Source: an uncultured Clostridia bacterium
Lineage (GTDB): Bacteria; Bacillota; Clostridia; Christensenellales; Borkfalkiaceae
DNA length: 43,447 nucleotides
Direction: 5' to 3'
Assembly: GCA_947588985.1 (NCBI GenBank)
Contig: CANQBG010000011.1
Span: 1-43,447 of the forward strand
In this document: positions 31,306-39,287 of the stretch, piece after piece
How the letters are laid out: each line of letters starts with the position of its first letter
Position numbering within the stretch: position 1 is the first letter of the stretch
Notes under the pieces: model-generated
Databases searched by the model: none
What the model was told of the DNA's origin: nothing
What the model saw: the letters and a program-made list of their open reading frames with translations, nothing else
Position numbers and translations under genes: made by a program

Positions 31306-34300
31306 TCAGAAATCAAGGTCGGACTTCTCGACGATGGCGGTCTTGATGAGGCCCTCTTCGATCAGCTCTTCCTCGGTGCGGAAGGCGAACTCGGCGGCGT
31401 AATCCACCGTTTCGGGCTCCTCGAGCTTCACGGTGCCTACGCGCTCCATGAGGAGCTCGAGCAGACGGACCGTGCGCTTCAAGGCGACATTGCTCTTGAC
31501 CTTCATCATGAGCGGGGTGCGCTCATACATCTTGGTGTCGCCGGCGAACTTCTGGTGATAGACGGACTGCGGGAACTCCTCGGGATTGAGTGCGAGGAAT
31601 ACGCACAGCGTCTTGCCGCGGACGGCGATCTTGGCGATGGTATCGTTGTTGTAGGCGAAGCGATCGTTGGACCAGTTGACCTGCGACGTGATGTTGTTAT
31701 AGGAGAGGATCTCGTTCTTGAGGAGGCTATAGTATTCCTTGATGACCTCTTCGCTCTCGATGATCTTCGCCGTGAAGCTTCTCTTGAGGCGGGTCGTGAG
31801 CTCGGGCTCGGCGGCGGGCTCCTCAGCGGGCGCGACGGCCGCGGCGAGTTCCTCTTCGACAGGCGTTGCGGGAGCGGGCTCCTCAACGACTTCCTCGACA
31901 GGAGCGGGCTCTTCCGCTTCCTCAACGGGAGCAGGCTCCTCAACGACTTCTTCGACGGGAGCAGGTTCCTCGACGACTTCCTCTACGGGAGCGGGCTCTT
32001 CCGCTTCCTCAACGGGAGCAGGTTCCTCTGCGGGTTCCTCTACGGGAGCAGGCTCTTCCGCTTCCTCAACGGGAGCGGGTTCCTCTGCGGGAGTTTCTTC
32101 GACGGGCTCTTCGGCAGGGGTCTCCTCGACGGGTTCCTCTACGGGAGCTTCCTCGACGGGCTCCTCGGCAGGGGTCTCCTCAACGGGTTCCTCTACGGGA
32201 GCTTCTTCGACGGGCTCCTCGGCGGGAGTCTCTTCGACGGGCTCCTCGGCGGGAGTCTCTTCGACGGGTTCCTCGGCGGGAGTCTCTTCGACGGGTTCCT
32301 CAGCAGGGGTCTCCTCAACGGGCTCTTCGGCGGGAGCTTCTTCAACGGGTTCCTCATAGGCCGTCTCGACGACCTCGGCGGACTCGTTCTTCTGCTGTTC
32401 TTCCAAGAGCTCCTGCAGACGCTCATCGAGCATGCGGTTGATGCGTTCTTCGAGCGCGGCCTCTTCGGCGGCCTTGGCGGCAGCTTCCTCTTCGGCCTTC
32501 TTGGCGGCTTCCTCTTCGGCAAGGCGGGCGGCCTCTTCCTCAGCGAGGCGAGCGGCCTCCTCTTCGGCAAGGCGGGCAGCCTCTTCTTCCGCGAGACGGG
32601 CCTCTTCGGCGGCCTTGGCGGCAGCTTCCTCTTCGGCGGCCTTCTTCTGCTCCTCGAACAGGGCGGCTACGCGCTCCTCCACGAGGGCGTTGATGCGATC
32701 TTCCTCGGCCTTCTTCGCGGCTTCCTCTTCGGCAAGACGCGCGGCCTCTTCTGCGAGACGGGCCTCTTCGGCGGCCCTGGCGGCAGCTTCCTCTTCGGCA
32801 AGACGCGCTTCCTCGGCGGCCTTCGCGGCGGCTTCTTCCTCGGCAAGGCGGGCGGCCTCCTCTTCGGCGGCCTTGCGCTTCTCTTCTACGAGGCAAGCGA
32901 CCTTCTCGGCAAATGCGTTCTCTTCTTCGGCCTTCTTGGCGGCCTCTTCTTCCGCGAGACGAGCCTCTTCTTCGGCCATCGCGGCGGCTTCCTCTTCGGC
33001 AAGACGGGCCTCTTCTTCGGCCATCGCGGCGGCCTCGGCGTTCTTCGCCTCCTCGGCCTCCTTCAATTTCTCTTCGACGAGAGCGGCAACCTTGGCGGCA
33101 AAGGCTTCTTCCTCGGCGGCCTTCTTGGCGGCTTCCTCTTCGGCCTTTCTTGCAGCCTCTTCGGCGGCGGCGTTCTTCGCGGCCTCCTCTTCGGCGGCCT
33201 TCTTGGCGGCCTCTTCCTCGGCTTTCTTGGCAGCGATCTCGTTCTCGGCGGCCAGCTTGGCGTCTTCTTCCGCCTTGGCCTCCGCTTCCTTCGCGGCCTT
33301 CTCTTCCTCGGCGGCCTTGCGCTTCTCTTCCACGAGCCCGGCGACCTTCTCGGCCAGCTTCTCGTAATCCACAACTTCCTTCTCGTTTACGCGGAGCGCC
33401 GCAGCTTCCTCGGCGGCCTTCTTGGCGGCCTCCTCCTCGGCAAGCGCGCGCTTCTCTTCGACGAGGGCAGCCACCTTCTCGGCAAGGGCCTCGCAATCGA
33501 CCTCTGCCTCGCAGGTCCCGCACTGCTCGCCAAGGAGCTCCGCAACGCGCTGTGCGAGCGTCTCGTAGTCGAAGGGATCTTCCACGACGTCGGCCGTCTC
33601 CACGACTTCCGCGACGGGCTCTTCGGCGGCCTTGCATTCGGCGCACTTGGCCTGAAGCACTTCGACGACCTTTTCGGCAATGGCCTCGACGCCCACTTCG
33701 CTCACGGAGAGATCGAACTCGTGTTCGAGCGCCGTGGTGACGCTCTCAGCGACCAACTCGTAGTCGATGACGGGAAGCGTCTGGAGCACCTTCTCCGCAA
33801 TGACGTTTTCATCCGCAACGGGCACGCTGGCAGCGACCTTGTCTGCGATGTCGTCTGCATCGAGCGCCGGTACGGGCGGGATGGCGGCGACGACTTTGTC
33901 GGTGATGAGGTCGTAATCCACGGGCTGAATGAGCGCGGCTACCTTGTTGGAAATGAGCTCGTAGTCCACGGGCTGAACGGCCGCGGCCACCTTCTCGGCA
34001 AGTACCTCGTAGTCGAGGGTCTCCTTCTCTTCGGCGGCCGTCTCCACGACTTCCTCCTCTTTGGGCTCAAGCGCGGCGATCTTCTCTTCGAGCTGGAGCG
34101 TGACGGAGTTGATGACGCCGAGCAGTTCCTCGCGGAGCTGACCGATGGCCTCGCTCAACTGCTGGCCCTGACGGACGACTTCCTCGCTGTTGTCGCGCAG
34201 ACCCTGCTCGTTGAGTACGGCGAGCAGTTCTTCGCGGACGGAGCCGATGGTCTCGCTCGTCTTTTTGTCGCTCTTTTCGGCGGCCTCTGCGAGACGGTCC

Positions 34301-34746
34301 TCGATGTCCTCCACGCTCTCCACGACATGCTCCGCCTGCAACTCAAGGCGCTTTGCAAGGCGGGCTTCGAGAGCGGTAAGGTTGGCGGTGCCGACCATCT
34401 CCTGTCTAAGGGCGTTCACCGCTTCGGTAAGCCTTCTCTCAAGGTAGACGGCCATCTCGTCGGTGCGGCGATTGACGGCTTCGATGATGCCCTTGCGGAA
34501 GGTCTCGTTGTCGCTCTGCGTAGAATCATAGATTGCGCTGGTCTGCTGTGAGAGATACCTGATCTCGCGAACGACCGAATCCATGCCCTTCTGCACGCTG
34601 TCCACCACCGCCTGGTTCGCGGAGGACTGCTGGGCAGCCGTATACTGAAGTTCCTTCTTCATCGACTCCTTGAGTTCGTCGATCTTCCTCGTCATGCCGT
34701 TGTAGACACCTTGGAGGATGCGTTCTTCGTTGTTGTTGTTAGACAT
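31306..34746 (-). CDS. Giant Ala/Glu-rich coiled-coil repeat protein with conserved C-terminal domain
   Basis: A 1146-residue cytosolic protein (no signal or membrane helix). Residues 1-225 are helical and coiled-coil. From about 245 a repeat of the form (V/I)DYExLAEKVAALV recurs; two copies carry Cys pairs (KCAEC near 368, QCGTC near 408). About 430-800 is an uninterrupted charged coiled coil of AEEEAAKKAEEEA type, about 800-970 is a Pro/Glu spacer (EEPVEETPAEEP). The last 160 residues form a globular domain (SFTAKIIESEEVIKEYY ... VRGKTLCVFLALNPEEF) that I recognise as recurring in clostridial coiled-coil proteins without a known function. A scaffold or cytoskeletal role is plausible. Start after AGGTG; own promoter and terminator. 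Confidence 0.85.
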   Translation of the reverse strand: MSNNNNEERILQGVYNGMTRKIDELKESMKKELQYTAAQQSSANQAVVDSVQKGMDSVVREIRYLSQQTSAIYDSTQSDNETFRKGIIEAVNRRTDEMAVYLERRLTEAVNALRQEMVGTANLTALEARLAKRLELQAEHVVESVEDIEDRLAEAAEKSDKKTSETIGSVREELLAVLNEQGLRDNSEEVVRQGQQLSEAIGQLREELLGVINSVTLQLEEKIAALEPKEEEVVETAAEEKETLDYEVLAEKVAAAVQPVDYELISNKVAALIQPVDYDLITDKVVAAIPPVPALDADDIADKVAASVPVADENVIAEKVLQTLPVIDYELVAESVTTALEHEFDLSVSEVGVEAIAEKVVEVLQAKCAECKAAEEPVAEVVETADVVEDPFDYETLAQRVAELLGEQCGTCEAEVDCEALAEKVAALVEEKRALAEEEAAKKAAEEAAALRVNEKEVVDYEKLAEKVAGLVEEKRKAAEEEKAAKEAEAKAEEDAKLAAENEIAAKKAEEEAAKKAAEEEAAKNAAAEEAARKAEEEAAKKAAEEEAFAAKVAALVEEKLKEAEEAKNAEAAAMAEEEARLAEEEAAAMAEEEARLAEEEAAKKAEEENAFAEKVACLVEEKRKAAEEEAARLAEEEAAAKAAEEARLAEEEAAARAAEEARLAEEAARLAEEEAAKKAEEDRINALVEERVAALFEEQKKAAEEEAAAKAAEEARLAEEEAARLAEEEAARLAEEEAARLAEEEAAKKAEEEAAAKAAEEAALEERINRMLDERLQELLEEQQKNESAEVVETAYEEPVEEAPAEEPVEETPAEEPVEETPAEEPVEETPAEEPVEETPAEEPVEEAPVEEPVEETPAEEPVEEAPVEEPVEETPAEEPVEETPAEEPAPVEEAEEPAPVEEPAEEPAPVEEAEEPAPVEEVVEEPAPVEEVVEEPAPVEEAEEPAPVEEVVEEPAPATPVEEELAAAVAPAEEPAAEPELTTRLKRSFTAKIIESEEVIKEYYSLLKNEILSYNNITSQVNWSNDRFAYNNDTIAKIAVRGKTLCVFLALNPEEFPQSVYHQKFAGDTKMYERTPLMMKVKSNVALKRTVRLLELLMERVGTVKLEEPETVDYAAEFAFRTEEELIEEGLIKTAIVEKSDLDF
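31820..33480 (-). repeat. Low-complexity coding repeats (EEPVEETPA and AEEEAARLAEEEA arrays)
   Basis: The Pro/Glu array (about 31860-32350) and the Ala/Glu/Lys array (about 32440-33440) are nearly repetitive at DNA level. Length variation by slippage and assembly collapse are both possible here. Confidence 0.85.
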
Positions 34747-34786
34747 TGTTTCACCTCACAGCTTTCGCTATTTTTACTCAATACCT

Positions 34787-34815
34787 ATTTTACACTATCT
34801 TCACGCAAAAGTAAA
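34787..34815 (-). promoter_or_regulatory. Promoter of the giant coiled-coil gene
   Basis: TTTACT (34815-34810), 17-bp spacer, TAAAAT (34792-34787). About 35 nt of leader. Confidence 0.7.
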
Positions 34816-34949
34816 TATTTTTACGGAAAATTTTTTGGGGAATTTGCATTTTTTTTTGCGAAATGGGCCAAACTGAGGTGAAATTTTCCCGAAATCTGCC
34901 AACCGTGTCCGAATCCCGCCCGAAAATCACTTGTTTTCTTGAAAAAATT

Positions 34950-35753
34950 TTACAGCCGCTTGCGCGCCCTGCCCCGCAGGACGAGGCGATGACGGTTGTA
35001 AATCGCGCCCGTGACGAAGCAGATCATCATCCAGTAGAGGAAGAGGAGGAAGATGATGACGAGGGCGAGCGCGCCGTAGAGCCTCCCGCCCGCGGAGAAG
35101 CGCACGTACACGGCGAAGGCGAGGGAGGCCGCGAGCCAGCAGACGGCCGTGAGGAGACTGCCGGGGAGGGTGTCTGCGGGCCCCACGCGATAGGGGCAGA
35201 TGTAGGCATTGAGCATCCATGCCGCGAGGAAGCCCGTCACGAAGAGGAGCAAAAAGAGGGCGAGCGGGCCCAAGACGGGGGGCAAGAAGCGCACGGCGAT
35301 CGTCCCCGCGCATACCATGCCCCCCGCCGCGGCGAAATAGAGCAGCACGGCGAACGTCAGAAGGAGGGCGGAGAGCCGGACGCGCCACCCATGTTTCGGG
35401 CGCAGGTCGCCATAGATGATCTCCCCGCTGCGCCGCAAGTGATAGAAAAAGCCCGTGCTCGACCACAGCGTGGTGGCGAGAAAGAGCACGCCCGCCCCTT
35501 CGGAGGCGGCTTCCGCGCTTGTACGGAGCGTCTCGACGAGTTCGCGCGCCCATGCGTAGGGCGCAAGCGAGAGCAAGGCCTCCCCCGCCCATGCCGTCTT
35601 GCCGAAGAGCAGCGTCAGCCAAAAGAGAAAGGGCACGACGGAGGTGAGCAGGAAGAATACCAGCGTTCCCGCGATGGTGGTGTAGCGATGGGCGGTGAGG
35701 ACGGCATAGGCCTTCCGCACCCATGCCCATGCCCGAAGCAATTTGGCCTTCAT
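34950..35753 (-). CDS. YihY/BrkB-family membrane protein
   Basis: A 267-residue protein with about six membrane helices. Family features: a basic N-terminus leading into YTTIAGTLVFFLLTSVVPFLFW, WSSTGFFYHLRRSGEIIYG in the middle and LLFLYWMMICFVTGAIYNRHR near the C-terminus. The family was once called RNase BN; that activity is not supported, and function is unknown. The start is placed at ATG 35753 by family length; an in-frame ATG at 35813 directly abuts AAGGAG and would add 20 odd residues. No Shine-Dalgarno precedes 35753. Confidence 0.85.
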   Translation of the reverse strand: MKAKLLRAWAWVRKAYAVLTAHRYTTIAGTLVFFLLTSVVPFLFWLTLLFGKTAWAGEALLSLAPYAWARELVETLRTSAEAASEGAGVLFLATTLWSSTGFFYHLRRSGEIIYGDLRPKHGWRVRLSALLLTFAVLLYFAAAGGMVCAGTIAVRFLPPVLGPLALFLLLFVTGFLAAWMLNAYICPYRVGPADTLPGSLLTAVCWLAASLAFAVYVRFSAGGRLYGALALVIIFLLFLYWMMICFVTGAIYNRHRLVLRGRARKRL

Positions 35754-35820
35754 ACAAGGAGCATGCGCAAGCGGGCGGGAATCTTGCGCCGAGACCCCAT
35801 TTCCCCCACCCATCTCCTTA

Positions 35821-35840
35821 CCTATTTATATATATATAGG
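35821..35840. promoter_or_regulatory. AT-only palindrome upstream of yihY
   Basis: CCTATTTATATATATATAGG, a near-perfect 20-bp palindrome in GC-rich surroundings, containing TATAAA (35830-35825) on the minus strand. Probably the yihY -10 region, perhaps also a regulator site; no good -35 was seen. Confidence 0.5.
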
Positions 35841-36073
35841 GAACCCGCCATGCGCCTTGCGGGACGCAACAAAGGCGCTTTCCCCTCTCTCCGCGCCCTC
35901 TTTGGCCTTCGATGGCGGACATGGGTGCCCTCCTTCGCTCCTCCCAGGACATGGGTGCCCTCCCGCGCGAAGGCCGCTCTTTGACGGCTTATCCGCATAC
36001 CATGTCTGCGGTGCGGCGTTGCGTTTTGGAGACAGGCATACCATGTCCGAGAGCTTCGGCAGACGTAGAGCGC
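35841..36073. other. Non-coding spacer with clustered interspersed-motif copies
   Basis: The 320-bp gap between yihY and the SPFH gene has no convincing gene. It holds four copies of the interspersed motif: two direct copies of GGACATGGGTGCCCTCC-type sequence (35916-35927 and 35946-35957) and two of CATACCATGTCYG in opposite orientation (35996-36008 and 36037-36049). The third forms a small hairpin, CCGCA/TGCGG. The densest cluster of this motif in the window. Confidence 0.75.
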
Positions 36074-36103
36074 AAAAAAAGATGAGCCCGCGAGGAGCTC
36101 ATC
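36074..36103 (-). terminator. Terminator of the SPFH gene
   Basis: GATGAGC / GCTCATC, 9-nt loop, followed by seven T on the minus strand, 30 bp after the stop at 36134. Confidence 0.85.
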
Positions 36104-36133
36104 CGAAAGGATCGGGGCATCGGGCGGAAGGCG

Positions 36134-37273
36134 TCAGTCCTTCCGGCCCGTCAGTGCGGCGGTGAGCTGGGCGAGCAGATCGCCGTTCCCGCCCAACGTG
36201 AGGCTATCCACATGCTCGCAGATGCGCTCGAGATATTCGAGCTCCTTGAGCTTGTAGAGGGTGGCGTTCTCCTCCATGAGCTTGGCCGTGTTCAGGAGGG
36301 AGCGCGTGGACGCCACTTCCTCGCGGCGCGCGATGAGGTTGGCCTGCGCCCGCTTCTCCGCGACGAGCACGGTGTTCATGATCTCACGGATCTCCCCGGG
36401 CAGGATGATATCCTTGACGGCGGCCGAGCGGACCTCCACGAAGAGGGCGGGGGCACGCGCGCGGAGCTTTTCGAGCAGATAGGCCGAGAGCCCCTCCCGG
36501 TCCGCGAGGATCTCATCGAGCTTGAAGCGGCCGATGTATTCGCGGAGGGCGAGTTGGGCGGCGAGGTGCAGCGAACCCTGCCAATCGGAGACCTCGGTGT
36601 CGGCGCGCACGGGGTCGGTGACGACGTATTCGCACACGCAGTTGATGCGCAGCGAGACCTTGTCGGCGGTGAGGATCTCCTGCCCGACGAGGTTTTCCTC
36701 CGTAGGCGTGGCGGGAAGCTCGTGCGCCAAGATCTCGTGATTCACCTTCCAGAAGAAATGCCGCCCCGCGGGGAGCTGTTTTTCAAACTTCCCGTCGATG
36801 TAGAGGAGGCCGTAGTGGCCCTCGGAAATGGTGACTTCCTCATAGAAATCGACCCGCATCGTCTGGAACACTTCTCCGGGGAAATCCTCGGGGACGTAGG
36901 GCGTGGTGACGTCGGCCTTGAGAAAGGAGTTCTCGCCGTGCGTGTTCCAGAACGCATACACGCCCGGGGTGTACATCCCCGCATAGGCGCCGTCTACGAA
37001 GCGGAAGCCGAGTTCACCGCGCGCGACGACGAGCTCCGCCGTCTCGCTGCGGACATCCGCGTCTTTGAGGAGGGTCTTGACGTCGGCCTGCGTGCTCGAG
37101 ACGAGCCCGAAGTTATTCACGACCTCCACCGTCTTGCCGAAGAGGCCATGGTAGATGTGCCGCTTTTCGTCTTTACGGTACATGCCGTATTTCCCGGGGC
37201 GCAAGAGCCTCGCAAACTTGCCGCCCGAAAAGAGCAGACCGCGCTGATTTTCCTGAATGATGAGTTTCTTCAT
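36134..37273 (-). CDS. SPFH/Band 7 (slipin-like) protein
   Basis: A 379-residue member of the stomatin/prohibitin superfamily. The opening IIQENQRGLLFSGGKFARLL and a later VTISEGHYGLLYIDGKFEKQL look like two related beta modules, each starting the 'E-x-x-R/Y-G-L-L-F/Y' pattern. The SPFH core follows (LTADKVSLRINCVCEYVV ... LREYIGRFKLDEILADREGLS) with a C-terminal coiled coil (AEKRAQANLIARREEVASTR). No membrane helix; such proteins form membrane-associated rings. ATG 37273 follows AAGGAG. About 470 nt of non-coding, GC-rich sequence separates it from a very strong promoter at 37754-37782 on the same strand. Confidence 0.88.
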   Translation of the reverse strand: MKKLIIQENQRGLLFSGGKFARLLRPGKYGMYRKDEKRHIYHGLFGKTVEVVNNFGLVSSTQADVKTLLKDADVRSETAELVVARGELGFRFVDGAYAGMYTPGVYAFWNTHGENSFLKADVTTPYVPEDFPGEVFQTMRVDFYEEVTISEGHYGLLYIDGKFEKQLPAGRHFFWKVNHEILAHELPATPTEENLVGQEILTADKVSLRINCVCEYVVTDPVRADTEVSDWQGSLHLAAQLALREYIGRFKLDEILADREGLSAYLLEKLRARAPALFVEVRSAAVKDIILPGEIREIMNTVLVAEKRAQANLIARREEVASTRSLLNTAKLMEENATLYKLKELEYLERICEHVDSLTLGGNGDLLAQLTAALTGRKD

Positions 37274-37520
37274 GGCATTCTCCTTTCTATGCTTTCTATA
37301 CGAACGCGCATCGCGTCTCTTGCGGATCGGACACCCATGCGGACGGGCGGTGGTCATCGGTTGAGCGCACGCGCCCGCGGCTGACGGTCTCCCGCGGCGC
37401 GGCGTGTGCGGTATCCCCTCCGAACAGACCGGCCGTCCGTGCCCCACCCCGCCAAAGAGCGCGGGATCGGGCGCGGGTATCCTTTGCAAATTACTCCATC
37501 CTACCGGAAAGACTGTTGTG

Positions 37521-37753
37521 CATGCCCTTACGGGCATGGAAACCCTTTTCGAGGGGCGCCTTTACCACTTGGCTACCGAGGGAGATCCCCCGGGTGGGAT
37601 TCGAACCCACGGATGAAGCGGCTTTCGCCGCACGGCTCTCTTTCACAAGTGTGAGCCACACCGGCAAGGGCGGTACGCGCTCCACGGGAAACCCTTGCGC
37701 GCCGCGGGAACACGGATCTCTCCGAATGCCCCGGCCTTTGCCCTTACACGGGC
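37521..37753 (-). ncRNA. Structured RNA with tRNA-like arms in permuted order
   Basis: A near-perfect promoter transcribes a region with no real ORF. Reading 5'-3' on the minus strand: hairpin GCGGC-GAAA-GCCGC (about 37632-37619); a perfect tRNA T-arm, GTGGG-TTCGAAT-CCCAC (37610-37594); CCGGGGG (37593-37587); four bases, ATCT; CCCTCGG (37582-37576), which can pair with CCGGGGG over 7 bp (one G-U); TA; a D-arm-like GCC-AAGTGGTAAA-GGC (37573-37558); CUCGAAA like a tRNA-Ser(CGA) anticodon loop, but on a poor stem; hairpin ATGCCC-GTAA-GGGCAT (37537-37522). So the 3' half of a tRNA precedes the 5' half. It could be a permuted tRNA, a tRNA mimic or a scrambled remnant. No CCA is encoded. The remaining 37274-37520 is GC-rich, with no gene seen. 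Confidence 0.5.
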
Positions 37754-37782
37754 ATTATATCACAGCCGCGGCACGTTGTCAA
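37754..37782 (-). promoter_or_regulatory. Very strong promoter of the structured RNA / SPFH leader
   Basis: TTGACA (37782-37777), 17-bp spacer, TATAAT (37759-37754) with TGA directly before it (extended -10). Both hexamers are perfect; such promoters typically drive stable RNAs. Confidence 0.92.
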
Positions 37783-37821
37783 GCGGGCAAACGCATTTTG
37801 AGAGAATTTCCTCACTACGCC

Positions 37822-37853
37822 AAAAAAGCGCGATACTTCTACCGCGCCTTTTT
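37822..37853 (-). terminator. Terminator of tuf
   Basis: AAAAAGGCGCG / CGCGCTTTTTT with one bulged G and a 10-nt loop, the right arm ending in the T-run, 14 bp after the tuf stop at 37867. Confidence 0.8.
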
Positions 37854-37866
37854 GTGTTTTGTTCGC

Positions 37867-39087
<1,221 letters not shown>

Positions 39088-39170
39088 TTTGAGTTTTCCT
39101 CCAAATTTTTTTTATTTTTTGATAACTTTTTCCGCCGTTTGAGGGCGGAAGCGCAGCTATCTATCAATCA

Positions 39171-39197
39171 ATGATATCAAGCTGGATCGCTTGTCAA
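39171..39197 (-). promoter_or_regulatory. tuf proximal promoter (P2)
   Basis: TTGACA (39197-39192), 15-bp spacer, TATCAT (39176-39171) preceded by TGA (extended -10). Downstream leader contains hairpin TTCCGCC/GGCGGAA. Confidence 0.6.
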
Positions 39198-39202
39198 ATA
39201 CT

Positions 39203-39231
39203 ATTATAACCGATACCGAAAAAATTTGCAA
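39203..39231 (-). promoter_or_regulatory. tuf distal promoter (P1)
   Basis: TTGCAA (39231-39226), 17-bp spacer, TATAAT (39208-39203). Together with P2 it gives tuf independent expression from fusA. Confidence 0.75.
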
Positions 39232-39287
39232 TTACTTTACGGAAAATTTTTGCGTTTTTTTCAAAAATTGCCGTTTGCGTCAAATTT

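Noticed and set aside
31555-34551. 998-codon plus-strand ORF opposite the giant coiled-coil gene
   Set aside because: Low-complexity antisense artefact (GGLFFGKAGG type); the minus frame has promoter, ribosome binding site, terminator and a conserved terminal domain.
37491-37685. 64-codon minus ORF across the structured RNA
   Set aside because: It reads through the T-arm and hairpins (SVGSNPTRG is the usual false translation of a tRNA T-arm) and has no ribosome binding site.
37521-37753. tmRNA, RNase P RNA or SRP RNA as the identity of the structured RNA
   Set aside because: No tag-peptide frame ending in ALAA-type residues, no RNase P conserved segments, no SRP Alu/GGAA core seen.
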